IMG/VR virus record: IMGVR_UViG_3300042465_002123
Location: 1 to 56,208 of that record
DNA: 56,208 bases
From: a virus
Reading direction: 5' to 3' (one strand)
Positions 17,058 through 26,146 of the stretch are shown one piece after another. A model generated the notes under the pieces. It saw nothing but the letters and a program-made list of their open reading frames with translations. It had not been told where the DNA came from and searched no databases. The translations under genes were made by a program, and so were the position numbers. Position 1 is the stretch's first letter. Each line of letters starts with the position of its first letter.

Positions 17058-19541
17058 TTAAACTCCTTCAGGTGGCATAAATGCCGGTTGGTTAAGCGAT
17101 TCGTGCGCCATTCTAGCTTGCTCAATCTGTAACTTGGCTTGATTGTTTATCTCAGCAATCTGTAACTGCAAATCGTTGTCGGCTTGCGTTTCCTGAGCCT
17201 TGGCCTGCATTTGGGCTTGAGCGCGCTGCTGGCCGTCTTGCAGCTTGGCTTGGGCAATCTGCCCGTCCTGCTGGTCCTTGGCGGCTTTGCGCTGGGTCTC
17301 GGCCATGGCGGTGTCTTTGACAACCTGAGCGTCGGGCGGCAGCTGGGGCTGGGGCTTGTTCTGCTGCATGATCTGCGTGAGCTGCTGGAGCTGGGGCATG
17401 ATCTGCGCAAATACCTGCTCGCTGTCCAGCGCAACGTGCTGGCCGACGGTGGCGTACAGCTTGTCAATGGTCGCCGTCAGGGCTGGGTTCTCGTAGTCGT
17501 CCACCGGCTTGCCGCGCAAGTTTTCCACGTAGCCGTTCATGCGGTTCAGATACCACAGCGTCATGTGCTGCTTGATGTGCTCCACCGCGTTGGGCAGGAA
17601 CTGGGGCGCGATAAACGGGTTGGCACCAAAGGACGGGTCCATGCCGAACATCAAGTGGCCTTGGATGTGCGCGATGTGGTCCTGCTGCATGTAGGCATAC
17701 GCAGTGTGCCCGATAGCCATGGCCGCGTTCTCGTCGGCCAGCGTGCGCTGCTCGGGGGCTGGCACGTTCTTGAGCAGCTCGTCGACATTGGGTATCTTGA
17801 GCTGCTTGAGGAAGCGCTCCTCGACAGCCTTGGCCTCGTACAGGTCAGGTTTGGAGTCCGCACGGGACAGCACGGCCTGCATCTGCGCCATGCGCTGGGT
17901 CTCGCTGAAGATGTGCGGGTCGCTGACCGGGATGACATCAGTGTTTTTCAGGAAGTCATCGCGCTCGATTTCAAGGTCCGCGACCATGTCGCCCTTGCGC
18001 ATCTCGTCAAAGTGCCAGCGGTTCAGGCGGCAGAGCACTTTAATCAAGCGGGCTTGCGACTGGTGCAGGCGCGCATGGATGGCCGAGTAGACAGCAGCGC
18101 CTTGCTCGATCAGGGCCTGCGTGGTGCCCACAGGGGCGTTGGCGTTGACATCGGCGATCTTCTCTTCACTGGTAGTGACCACGCCCTTGGCCGCGCTGTC
18201 CAGCCAGCCAAGCAGCTGGAACAGAACCTGCGACGGTGGGTTGAACGGCATCGGCATGGCAATCTTGCGGATGTCGTCCACGCCGGGTGCGCCCTCGATC
18301 TCGGCCACCTGAGTGACCTCGATCTGCTGGGTCTGGCCGCTGATCTTCGCGCCCTTGAGCTTGAGCATGGTAGCGGCGTTGTTGATGTGCGCAGAGTCCA
18401 GCAGGGCCCGCAGGGAACCCGTCAGGGCCGCGCTCAGGCCACCAATGAGGTGAGGTAGCCCGATGGCAAACACGCCGCGCCACGGGATGAACTTGAATTC
18501 AATGATCCAGTCCAGCTTGTCCATGGTCTCGTCGCCCTCTTCCCAGTTACGGTAGAGGCCGATGACTTCATTGCTTTGCTCGTCCACCATCATGATGTAC
18601 GGAGCCATCTCGCCCTTGGAAAACTTGTCTTCGTTAAATTCCAAATGGGTGTAGATGTGGAAGACCTTGCGCAGGCCGTCCTCGTTGTCTTGGAACTTGC
18701 GGCCCTCGATCTTGTCGTTGGCCTTCTGGGCGCGGCTTTGCTCGGGTTCCATGGAGGTGGCAAACGAGCCGCCTTCCTTGTACATGCCGTTGGTCACGCG
18801 CCGGTTGTATTCCCACTCGGTAATCTCGTGGACCTCGGCCATGCGCTGGGCCGTGTAGAAGTTCGATGCCGCAAACGGCAAGATCACGCGGTCAATGGGC
18901 AAAAACTCGATGACCGGGCGCTTCTTCTGCTCGTCGTACCAGAGCTTGAGATACTGCGAGCCGCCCAGCGGCAGCTGAGTCAGCATCTGCTCTTGCTCGT
19001 CGCGGAACTCTTCGATCTGCTCGGTAATCTGCCAGTTTAGGAAGTCCCGCTTGCGCTCAGCGCGCTGGGTTTTCAACTCGTCAACAGCGCCAAGGATCTT
19101 GGTGCGGACGGGGCCGTCTGGTGGATACAGCTCTTTGATGGCACGGGACGCAAAGTCCACGCAGCCCTCGGCCATGACCGGGTGGACGGCGCGGCTGGCG
19201 CCCATGAAGTTCGCGCCGCCGGGGGCGTCCTTGCCCAATCCGGTGCGCTTGAGGCCTTCCTCGTACTGTTTGTCGCGCTCCTCACGGGCGTTCTTGTCCT
19301 TGTCTAACAGCTCGATGTAGCGCATCGCCAGCGTGTCAAGGTCGTGGCTGTCCGTGTTTTCGGCCATGTTCGCGTAGAAGTCGGGAGACTGCTCGGGGCC
19401 TTTGGTTTCCATGTCCACAATGACCGAGCCGTCCGGCATCTCGGTCAGCTCAGTAAATTCCTCGTCCAGATCAACTTCGGCCGAGCCGTCCTCGTTGAGG
19501 GACTCGTCGGGCAGGTTCTCGTCGTCTTGGGGGTTCATCAT
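17058..19541 (-). CDS. Portal protein
   Basis: An 827 aa portal, similar in size to the long P22-type portals. The N-terminus is acidic; the core has FMGASRAVHPVMAEGCVDFA, then AIKELYPPDGPVRTKI, LGGSQYLKLWYDEQKKRPVI, FVPW-like FIPWRGVFAIGLPHLIGGLS, and EEKIADVNANAPVGTTQALI, the conserved crown/stem region of podovirus portals. The last 130 residues are Gln/Ala-rich coiled coil (AKLQDGQQRAQAQMQAKAQE), expected for a barrel-like C-terminus. It forms the dodecameric DNA gate between terminase and tail. The start overlaps the 950 aa gene stop by 4 bp. Confidence 0.88.
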   Translation of the reverse strand: MMNPQDDENLPDESLNEDGSAEVDLDEEFTELTEMPDGSVIVDMETKGPEQSPDFYANMAENTDSHDLDTLAMRYIELLDKDKNAREERDKQYEEGLKRTGLGKDAPGGANFMGASRAVHPVMAEGCVDFASRAIKELYPPDGPVRTKILGAVDELKTQRAERKRDFLNWQITEQIEEFRDEQEQMLTQLPLGGSQYLKLWYDEQKKRPVIEFLPIDRVILPFAASNFYTAQRMAEVHEITEWEYNRRVTNGMYKEGGSFATSMEPEQSRAQKANDKIEGRKFQDNEDGLRKVFHIYTHLEFNEDKFSKGEMAPYIMMVDEQSNEVIGLYRNWEEGDETMDKLDWIIEFKFIPWRGVFAIGLPHLIGGLSAALTGSLRALLDSAHINNAATMLKLKGAKISGQTQQIEVTQVAEIEGAPGVDDIRKIAMPMPFNPPSQVLFQLLGWLDSAAKGVVTTSEEKIADVNANAPVGTTQALIEQGAAVYSAIHARLHQSQARLIKVLCRLNRWHFDEMRKGDMVADLEIERDDFLKNTDVIPVSDPHIFSETQRMAQMQAVLSRADSKPDLYEAKAVEERFLKQLKIPNVDELLKNVPAPEQRTLADENAAMAIGHTAYAYMQQDHIAHIQGHLMFGMDPSFGANPFIAPQFLPNAVEHIKQHMTLWYLNRMNGYVENLRGKPVDDYENPALTATIDKLYATVGQHVALDSEQVFAQIMPQLQQLTQIMQQNKPQPQLPPDAQVVKDTAMAETQRKAAKDQQDGQIAQAKLQDGQQRAQAQMQAKAQETQADNDLQLQIAEINNQAKLQIEQARMAHESLNQPAFMPPEGV

Positions 19542-22390
19542 TTGACCTTTTTGGTGAAGTGCTTGGCACTCATCAGCTCGTACATCATCACGTCCTTGTC
19601 GGGGGATACTGTAACTCGTTCTTTAATTATGCCACGCGAGATGGGCTTGATTGTTTCACGTGAAACCATGCCGCCATGGGCCAATACCTTGCGGGCCACG
19701 ATGCCGTGCCCAACATCGCGTTCCTGTTCATACCGCACAGGATCAGATAGGGGGTACAAGTGCTTGGTGTTGCCGCCAATATCAAACGCTGATCCTTCGG
19801 GCACGTGGTGCTTGTCTTCCAGCGCCCGAAACTTTTGCTTGTTGACCACCGTGGGTTCACCGATAGTTACCTCGCCAATTGCTTTGGCCTTGCCCTCGCC
19901 CGTTCTGACAATAGCCACTCGCTTGCCCACGTAAGGCCGCAAAGTGTCACTGTTACGGGACTCAAAAGTCTTGTGGCCGTCCACAATCATGTCAGCATAC
20001 TTGCGGTCTGACTTACGGTCTGAAGCCACATTAATGCCCATTACAGAGCCGCCATCAGCGTAGGTCTCGCGCTTGCCGTAGGTGGGCTTGTGGGCCAGCA
20101 CCAGCGGGCCGATCTGCACAACGTGGGCCGAGTGTGTGACCGGTTTCAGGGTCTTGCGGTCGTAGAAAAAACCATGGCGCCGGGGGTCCATGCCCACCTG
20201 AGCGTAGTCCGGGTTGTTCAGGTGCTCTTTCATGTGCTCCACCGCCTCGTCCTCGGTCATGTGGTGCAGCTCGCCCTTAATACGGGCAAAAGGTGACTTG
20301 TTTTGCTCGCCAGTGGCAACTTTGATTGCTTTTTCGGGGCCGGCGTCAAAGGTGGCGTTTTTTACGGACGAAACAGGGGCGTAAGAGGTCTTGAGCTTGT
20401 CGCCCTCGCGGCCTTCCTCGTCGTGGATTGAATTAACCCACACGCCGTGCTGCTCGTAAGCTGGAATGTCCAGCCGCAGGCCCACTTTTCGGCCGGCAGG
20501 CCACTTTGAGTGACCACGCCACTGCGGCTTTTTGTTCTCCATCAGCGCCCGGTCAGCATCTTCGTCCGATGCAGGCTGCGGGACAAAGTCGTATGGCTTG
20601 ACCGGCTTGTGCTTTTTGACCACGCGGTCGTATTCCTTGCGGTCGATGGCGCCAGCTTGCAGCGCCTTGGCTGCGGCCTCCATCTCAGGGATCTTGCGCT
20701 GGATCGTTTCGTCCTTTGTCGTGGGTCGAACTTCAACCTCGCCACCGCTTTTGTACAGCGGGATGCCGTTCTTCGTCACGTCCTCGCGCATCTCAGGGGT
20801 GATTGGGAAGCTGTGCAAGCGCTTTGCGTTGATGTCGTCCAGCTTGGCGTGAAAGACATCTTTTTCCTCCCGCGACATTGCAGCGTAGTCTTGCGGGCTG
20901 ACTCCCAACTTCATGGCGGTATCGCTGCGCCCGTTTGGGTCACCCGGTATCTGGACCTGCCCAACCTGCGCGCCGTACTTCTTGCCGAACTGGTTCAAGA
21001 ACTTGGGCACCATCTTGTCGTAGAAGCCCTTCATGCCCTCGCCACCCACGTCAAGGTTTGCGTTGTCAAGGTAACGCTCGCCTTTCTTGTCTGGCTCCGT
21101 GCTTAGCAATTTGTTTGCAAGCTCTTTACCAATGTGGCTTTCCAATTTCTCTGGAGTCACTGTGTCATCAACCACCCTTCGTTGATTTTTATCATAGGCA
21201 ACATAGTAATAAGGGTGGGTGTCTTTGTTTGGAAATTCGTTTGGATATAGCTCAATGCGGTCAATATGCTTTGCCAAACTGTACCGCTTGGCCTGCTCCT
21301 CGCCCGGTGTGATGGCGATGGAGTCGTAGCCCTTCTCGGCGGCGTGCTGGATCATGCGCTTGAGCGCCAGCTCGTGCCAGTTCTTCTTGTACGGGGCGTC
21401 GGGCACTCCGCTTTGACTGAACATTCGCTGGTAATCAGCTTCCGCTTCATGCCGCGCTTGATCGGCCTTCATGACTTGCGGCATAAGTTCCATGATCTTG
21501 TTGTTGTGGAACCGCAGTTGCGATTCGTATTCAGCTCGTCGCGGCGTAGTTACGCTACTATTTTCCGGGTCAATTGCTCCAAGCCGGTCGCTCAAAGTGT
21601 TTGACCAACTCTTAGACTCTTGCAAATCGTTTTTTACCCGTATGTGCGCAAACTTGGCTTGCTGTGCTCGGCCATACGCGGCATCTATCAGCTCTTGGTG
21701 GTTCTTAGGAAGGTAGCCCTTCTCGCGGCCGGTCTGGTGCCAGTCCGACTGAATCTCCTCAAGGTGCAGAATCTTCTCGCCGTTGGGGCCGGTGCGATCC
21801 TTGACGCGGATGCTGGCAAGAATGTCAGGCTCATCGCCAAAGTGCCCGCCCAAGCCCTCAAAGCCGCCGTTTTGGGGGTTGGGGTGCTTGAGCAAAATCT
21901 CGCGGTAGTTGCTGCCACCGGGCAACGTCCACTCCTCGTGATGCGTTGGCCCTGCTTTAAAGCCAGACTTTTGCTCGACCTCACGCCTAAAACTCTCAAA
22001 ATGCTCCGGGCGGGATGCGCGCATCCGTCTCATGGTTTCATTTCGTATTGCGCGAGCTTCGCTGCTGCTTTCGGCATTTTCGGCTTGAGTTGAGGCGGTC
22101 TGCCTGATGTATTGATTAACTTGCTTGTTTACTGCTTTAAGGGAAAAAGGTTTCCGCTCGCCCAATACCACCTCATCCGGTTTTGTAACGCGCTTGGCCC
22201 TGAGCGCCTTGAGAAAGTCCTCACGCGCCATCTTGGGCAGGGCCGTGAGCGTCTGCAAGTCGCGGTCCTCCACCTCGGCCTGCTTGTAGCCGGGTTTCTT
22301 GCTCAGCTCGGTCATGAACTCAGCGCCCGTGCCCTTGGGCCGGGTCAGCTCACTGGCAAGCCGGTCGATGGGGGAGTATGCGTTTCTCAC
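19538..22390 (-). CDS. Large modular (polyvalent-type) protein with C-terminal ASCH-like domain
   Basis: A 950 aa protein of at least three modules. Module 1 (about residues 130-540) has GGSNYREILLKHP, HFGDEPDILASIRVKDRTG, the striking LEEIQSDWHQTGREKGY, then KNWHELALKRMIQHAAEKGY and FYDKMVPKFLNQFGKKYG; I recall this block from giant polyvalent proteins of phages and conjugative elements. Module 2 (about 620-770) has GRKVGLRLDIPAYEQHGVWV, NKSPFARIKGEL and QVGMDPRRHGFFYDRKTL. Module 3 (about 780-910) resembles an ASCH/PUA-like RNA-binding domain (YADMIVDGHKTFESRNSDTL, GKRVAIVRTGEG). Motifs YKSGGEV, YADGGSV and LAHGGMV mark the borders. Position between TerL and portal suggests a packaged protein ejected with DNA. 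Enzymatic activity is unknown. Confidence 0.65.
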   Translation of the reverse strand: MRNAYSPIDRLASELTRPKGTGAEFMTELSKKPGYKQAEVEDRDLQTLTALPKMAREDFLKALRAKRVTKPDEVVLGERKPFSLKAVNKQVNQYIRQTASTQAENAESSSEARAIRNETMRRMRASRPEHFESFRREVEQKSGFKAGPTHHEEWTLPGGSNYREILLKHPNPQNGGFEGLGGHFGDEPDILASIRVKDRTGPNGEKILHLEEIQSDWHQTGREKGYLPKNHQELIDAAYGRAQQAKFAHIRVKNDLQESKSWSNTLSDRLGAIDPENSSVTTPRRAEYESQLRFHNNKIMELMPQVMKADQARHEAEADYQRMFSQSGVPDAPYKKNWHELALKRMIQHAAEKGYDSIAITPGEEQAKRYSLAKHIDRIELYPNEFPNKDTHPYYYVAYDKNQRRVVDDTVTPEKLESHIGKELANKLLSTEPDKKGERYLDNANLDVGGEGMKGFYDKMVPKFLNQFGKKYGAQVGQVQIPGDPNGRSDTAMKLGVSPQDYAAMSREEKDVFHAKLDDINAKRLHSFPITPEMREDVTKNGIPLYKSGGEVEVRPTTKDETIQRKIPEMEAAAKALQAGAIDRKEYDRVVKKHKPVKPYDFVPQPASDEDADRALMENKKPQWRGHSKWPAGRKVGLRLDIPAYEQHGVWVNSIHDEEGREGDKLKTSYAPVSSVKNATFDAGPEKAIKVATGEQNKSPFARIKGELHHMTEDEAVEHMKEHLNNPDYAQVGMDPRRHGFFYDRKTLKPVTHSAHVVQIGPLVLAHKPTYGKRETYADGGSVMGINVASDRKSDRKYADMIVDGHKTFESRNSDTLRPYVGKRVAIVRTGEGKAKAIGEVTIGEPTVVNKQKFRALEDKHHVPEGSAFDIGGNTKHLYPLSDPVRYEQERDVGHGIVARKVLAHGGMVSRETIKPISRGIIKERVTVSPDKDVMMYELMSAKHFTKKVK

Positions 22391-25300
22391 AGTGGCCGCT
22401 CCTCAAGGCTGATGTCACCGACCCGTCCGCCCCGGGCCATCACGCGGCCCTTGATAGCCGACTCGGGGATATGGAACTCGGACGAATCGTCGCCCTGCTG
22501 GTACCGGACGTGGTAACCCGGCTCATACGGCGTGCGCATGGTCTTGCCGGTCTGCGGGTCCTTGCGGGCCTTGAGCGTTTTTTCATCCACCACCGGTTGA
22601 TTGCCGTAGGCTACGCGCCGGATGATGGTATACGGGGGCTTGTTCTTCTTGGCACTGTCGTCGGTAAACACGCGATGACCCGCGTCGTACTTGAACGGCA
22701 TTGACTCAATTAAATCCTGCATATTTGCTGCGCCTTCGCGGACTCGATCACCCAGCGAGGTGTGGAAGTCCTGCATGTTGGTCAGCTGCTTGTTGGCGAC
22801 CACGGGCTCCTTCATGCCGGACGACTTGGCTGCGCCGGCGATGGCCCTGCGCATCTCCTCCACCGACGGGTTGGTCGAGCCACCGCCGGCCATGCGCGGC
22901 ATGCCGGGTGGGGTGGCGCGCATGGCCGACATGGCCTGACCTTGTGGCGTCAGCTGGAGGATGTTGCTCTGCGGGCCTTGGGGCATGCCCTGCGGGGGCT
23001 GGCCGAATGTACCTTGGGGTGGCATGCCTTGAGGGGCTTGCGCGTCCTGTGGGGGCTGTCCAAGCTGCCCTTGGGGCATGGCCGGCAGCATCTGGTGGCC
23101 GGGGTTCTCGGGCTGGAAGTCCACGCCGCCGACGGGCATGCCGCCGGCGCCGGGTGGCATGTACAGCTTGACCGGCATGGCTGGGGCCTCCTCGACGCCC
23201 ACGTTGGACGGCTTGACGCCGCCGCCATCGGCAAGGTACTGCATTGGGTCGGTCCCGGGCATGTCCGATGGGCCTCCTTCGTAGTCGCCGAAGTCGGTGG
23301 AAATGCCGTTGGCCGCGTCGGGTGCAACTGGACCGCCTGCTGCCTTGTGCAGCATGACATGGGCCAGCATCTCGTCGGGGTTGGTGGACATGCGAACTTT
23401 GGTGCGGGGGCGTTGACGGTGGTGTGCCCGACCGCCTCGCTCCTCCATGTCAGCGCGCAGGGCAAGGTGCCGCTGGGAATGGTAGTTGCGCTCGGGGAAT
23501 GCGTGGAAGTCGTCGTCGCCCAGCCCGCTGTCGTCGCGGTCGTTGTACACGCGCCCGCCCTCAGCGTAGAACTTGACGGGCTGCGGTGGCACGTACTCTT
23601 TGCCTGCGCTCTTGATCTGCTCGCTCGGTGCGTCGATCTCGTACTCGCCCTTGTTCTTGAGCGCGTGCTCGACGTGCTTGGCGTTGACGTGGTGGGTGAA
23701 CGATGTCTGGTGCCCAAGGTTGCTGGTTGACTCGGTCGGCGTGGTCATCAAGAGGTGGCCGGCCTTCTTGCCGTTCTTGGTCATAAAGCGGTTCTTTGGC
23801 AAGAACTCCTCGTCCTTGAACCGGGAGTCGGTCGGGATCATGTGCGGCGTGCCATCGTCGTTCTTGCCCACTTGCACCAGACGCGGGTGCAGGATGTGCT
23901 GCTTCTGGTAGTCAAAGCGCATGTCCTTGAGCGTGGTGTGGCCGAAGTGCGCCTTCTCCGGCGTGGTGGGCTTGCCGTTTGGCCCAAAATGACCCTCTGG
24001 GCCTTCAGCCTTCTCATCCTCGGTCAACTCGCTTTGCGGCCGGCCGGTGGACCAGTACTTGCCGTGGGTGATGGCCTTTTCCATGTTCTTTGCCAGCGGC
24101 GATCCGCGCTTGACATCAGTGACCATGTACGAGCCCTTGGGCGGTGTCAGGTTGCCCTGCTCGTTCTTGAAGTCGCCCTTGTTGTCAGCGGCCATCACGG
24201 TGTTGCGCACGCGGGATTTGTCGCGGGCGATGTTCTCGGCGATGGATGCGCCCTTCTTGGTCTTGGGGCCGACGTTGGAGTGCGTGACGTAGTAGCCGTT
24301 CTCGGGGTCGTGCAGCTCGTTGGTCTTGCCGTATGAGTTGGCAATGATGTCCGGCTTGTCCTCCATCCTGCGCTGCTCGTTCAAGTGCCGGATGGCATGC
24401 CGTGAGGTGACGTCGGTCTCGTCCACCACGTTGGGGCGGAACAGCAGACGCTCGTTGTTCTTGTCGGCCATGCGCGCTGCGTTGCGCAACGACCCGGTGT
24501 GTGCCAGTATCCAGTCCTTGGTCATGGCCGGGTCGTGCTTGGCCTGCTCGTGGCTGGCCCGACGCACGGCAGCGTTGACGTACTGCGCCTCCGCGTTGGG
24601 TGCGAAGCATGTGCCCTTGCTGGTGTCCACGATGCCGTTGGTATCAGTGCCGCCGCCGCAGCCCACGGTCTGACCGGGGCAGGTGTTGACCACGTGGTGC
24701 TTCTCGTTCTCACCTTGGCCCGATGTGTACAGGGAGTGGCCCGCCACGCCTTTGGACGCAAAGCCCACATGGGTGCGGCCCTGCTCGTCGTGCTCGTGGC
24801 GCACGGTGTCGAGCTTCTCGGACTTGTCCAGCGTGTTGGCGTTCTTGCCGATGTGCTTGGCTGCGCGCAGCCGTTCCAGCGCGCTTTCCTCATCGGCATG
24901 CTGCTGGTCCAGTGGCTTGGCAAAGTGCTCGGCCAGTGTGGCCCGGTGGATCTTGCCGATCTGGCCGAGGGTCAATGGGTCGCGGTTCTCGGCGCCGTAC
25001 ACCTTGGCCCGTGCCGCGTTGACGTCCTGCATGCCCTCGACCTTGCGACCGCCTTCACCCTTGTAGGTCTTGCCTTCCCACATGTGGCGGGGGACGACGA
25101 TGCCCTTGACACCGCCCGGTCCCTCGGCGTCAATCTTGACGCGGGTTGACGGGGTGCTCGCCTTTGCGGCCAGTTCGGCACGCATCTGGTCGGGGGTTGG
25201 GGTATCGGCCATGGTTTGGTCCTTTGAGGTTGTCTTGTCATTATCGACAGCACCGCCGTCTTTGTACGGCACTTTTTTACGCTGAGCGGTCCTGTTGTCG

Positions 25301-26100
25301 CTGTATTGACTCATCAACGGGAACCCGTGTTTGCGGCCATCGTCCACGCCACGTTGTATCAGCGCAGTCAGCTCCTTGTTACGCTCGTGTTGTGCTGCGC
25401 GTAAATGATTTTGCCAGTCTTCAGCGTATTGCTTGCCGGTCTTGCCTACAGAATTTTTGCCCGTGCCATTCCACGCCTCGGCAAACGATATGCCCAGCTT
25501 GTCGGCAACGCGCCGTTTGGCCGCTATGGCAGCTAAGAAATTAGCATCGTGCGGCGTGATGTCGTATTGATTACGCAGCTCTGTTTGGTACGCTTTATCT
25601 TTTGGACTGCCGTTTAACCCACCCATGCCAAGATCGGTGCGCCCTTCCTTGAGCGCAAAGGCGGCGATCTCTTCAGGCGTCATAGCTGGGGAACCATATT
25701 TTGCCGCCGCGCCATTGAGCCGCGCATAGCGGTACAGCTCCTGAATGGCTTTGCCGGAGTTGCTGTACGTATCGCTTGTTGCTGGGTCTGGGTTGGTTTT
25801 AAAGTTTAAATCGCCGCCTCTTACTAAGCGGGATATGGGTTGTGTTTCCAGCCCATCTTTGCCGCCAAACCTGCCGGTGGGGTCGGCCCGGTACGCCGTT
25901 AAAGAGGTGGGCAGATCCGTCGGGAGGGTAGATCGAGGAATATAACTAAGAGGCTCTTTGTCTCGATTTGAGTCGATTCTGCCTTGGTGTACGTCAAAAC
26001 CCGGCAACTCAGCCGGCTGCATAACTTCTTTCTGCATGCCAAGGGTGTTGGCGATGTACGCCAACCCGGGGTATTTGCTGATGATGTCGTCCCAAGCCAT
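22387..26100 (-). CDS. Giant modular protein of unknown function with GGxV motifs
   Basis: A 1237 aa protein directly downstream of TerL. Residues about 120-270 form a helical module (TPEEIAAFALKEGRTDLGMG, ADKLGISFAEAWNGTGKN, TGKQYAEDWQNHLRAAQHER). The middle (about 420-620) has CPGQTVGCGGG and GTCFAPNAEAQY, then LLFRPNVVDETDVTSRHA and NGYYVTHSNVGP, a pattern faintly like the Cys-containing Gp88 family of phages. Residues about 995-1060 are a Pro/Gln/Gly low-complexity linker. The end has TIIRRVAYGNQPVVDEKTL and SEFHIPESAIKGRVMARGG. Six GG motifs (YKDGGAV, YAEGGRV, AAGGPV, LADGGGV, AGGGST, ARGGRV) lie at module borders. It overlaps the next gene by 4 bp. Candidate ejected polyvalent protein; activity unknown. 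Confidence 0.6.
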   Translation of the reverse strand: MAWDDIISKYPGLAYIANTLGMQKEVMQPAELPGFDVHQGRIDSNRDKEPLSYIPRSTLPTDLPTSLTAYRADPTGRFGGKDGLETQPISRLVRGGDLNFKTNPDPATSDTYSNSGKAIQELYRYARLNGAAAKYGSPAMTPEEIAAFALKEGRTDLGMGGLNGSPKDKAYQTELRNQYDITPHDANFLAAIAAKRRVADKLGISFAEAWNGTGKNSVGKTGKQYAEDWQNHLRAAQHERNKELTALIQRGVDDGRKHGFPLMSQYSDNRTAQRKKVPYKDGGAVDNDKTTSKDQTMADTPTPDQMRAELAAKASTPSTRVKIDAEGPGGVKGIVVPRHMWEGKTYKGEGGRKVEGMQDVNAARAKVYGAENRDPLTLGQIGKIHRATLAEHFAKPLDQQHADEESALERLRAAKHIGKNANTLDKSEKLDTVRHEHDEQGRTHVGFASKGVAGHSLYTSGQGENEKHHVVNTCPGQTVGCGGGTDTNGIVDTSKGTCFAPNAEAQYVNAAVRRASHEQAKHDPAMTKDWILAHTGSLRNAARMADKNNERLLFRPNVVDETDVTSRHAIRHLNEQRRMEDKPDIIANSYGKTNELHDPENGYYVTHSNVGPKTKKGASIAENIARDKSRVRNTVMAADNKGDFKNEQGNLTPPKGSYMVTDVKRGSPLAKNMEKAITHGKYWSTGRPQSELTEDEKAEGPEGHFGPNGKPTTPEKAHFGHTTLKDMRFDYQKQHILHPRLVQVGKNDDGTPHMIPTDSRFKDEEFLPKNRFMTKNGKKAGHLLMTTPTESTSNLGHQTSFTHHVNAKHVEHALKNKGEYEIDAPSEQIKSAGKEYVPPQPVKFYAEGGRVYNDRDDSGLGDDDFHAFPERNYHSQRHLALRADMEERGGRAHHRQRPRTKVRMSTNPDEMLAHVMLHKAAGGPVAPDAANGISTDFGDYEGGPSDMPGTDPMQYLADGGGVKPSNVGVEEAPAMPVKLYMPPGAGGMPVGGVDFQPENPGHQMLPAMPQGQLGQPPQDAQAPQGMPPQGTFGQPPQGMPQGPQSNILQLTPQGQAMSAMRATPPGMPRMAGGGSTNPSVEEMRRAIAGAAKSSGMKEPVVANKQLTNMQDFHTSLGDRVREGAANMQDLIESMPFKYDAGHRVFTDDSAKKNKPPYTIIRRVAYGNQPVVDEKTLKARKDPQTGKTMRTPYEPGYHVRYQQGDDSSEFHIPESAIKGRVMARGGRVGDISLEERPL

Positions 26101-26146
26101 AGTTGCGTCTTTCAGGGGGTTTGGCCCTGATTATGCCAAGAAAGCG

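Noticed and set aside
17184-18458. Long (424 codon) plus-strand reading frame opposite portal
   Set aside because: High GC and codon-position bias of the portal gene leaves the opposite frame open; the product is Leu/Val/His-rich without any motif.
22930-23110. Collagen-like domain in the Pro/Gln/Gly stretch of the 1237 aa protein
   Set aside because: There is no regular Gly-x-y triplet register, only PQGM/PPQG repeats; it reads as a flexible linker.
22762-23730. Long plus-strand reading frame opposite the 1237 aa gene
   Set aside because: Antisense shadow in GC-rich DNA, no ribosome site, composition typical of reversed codons.
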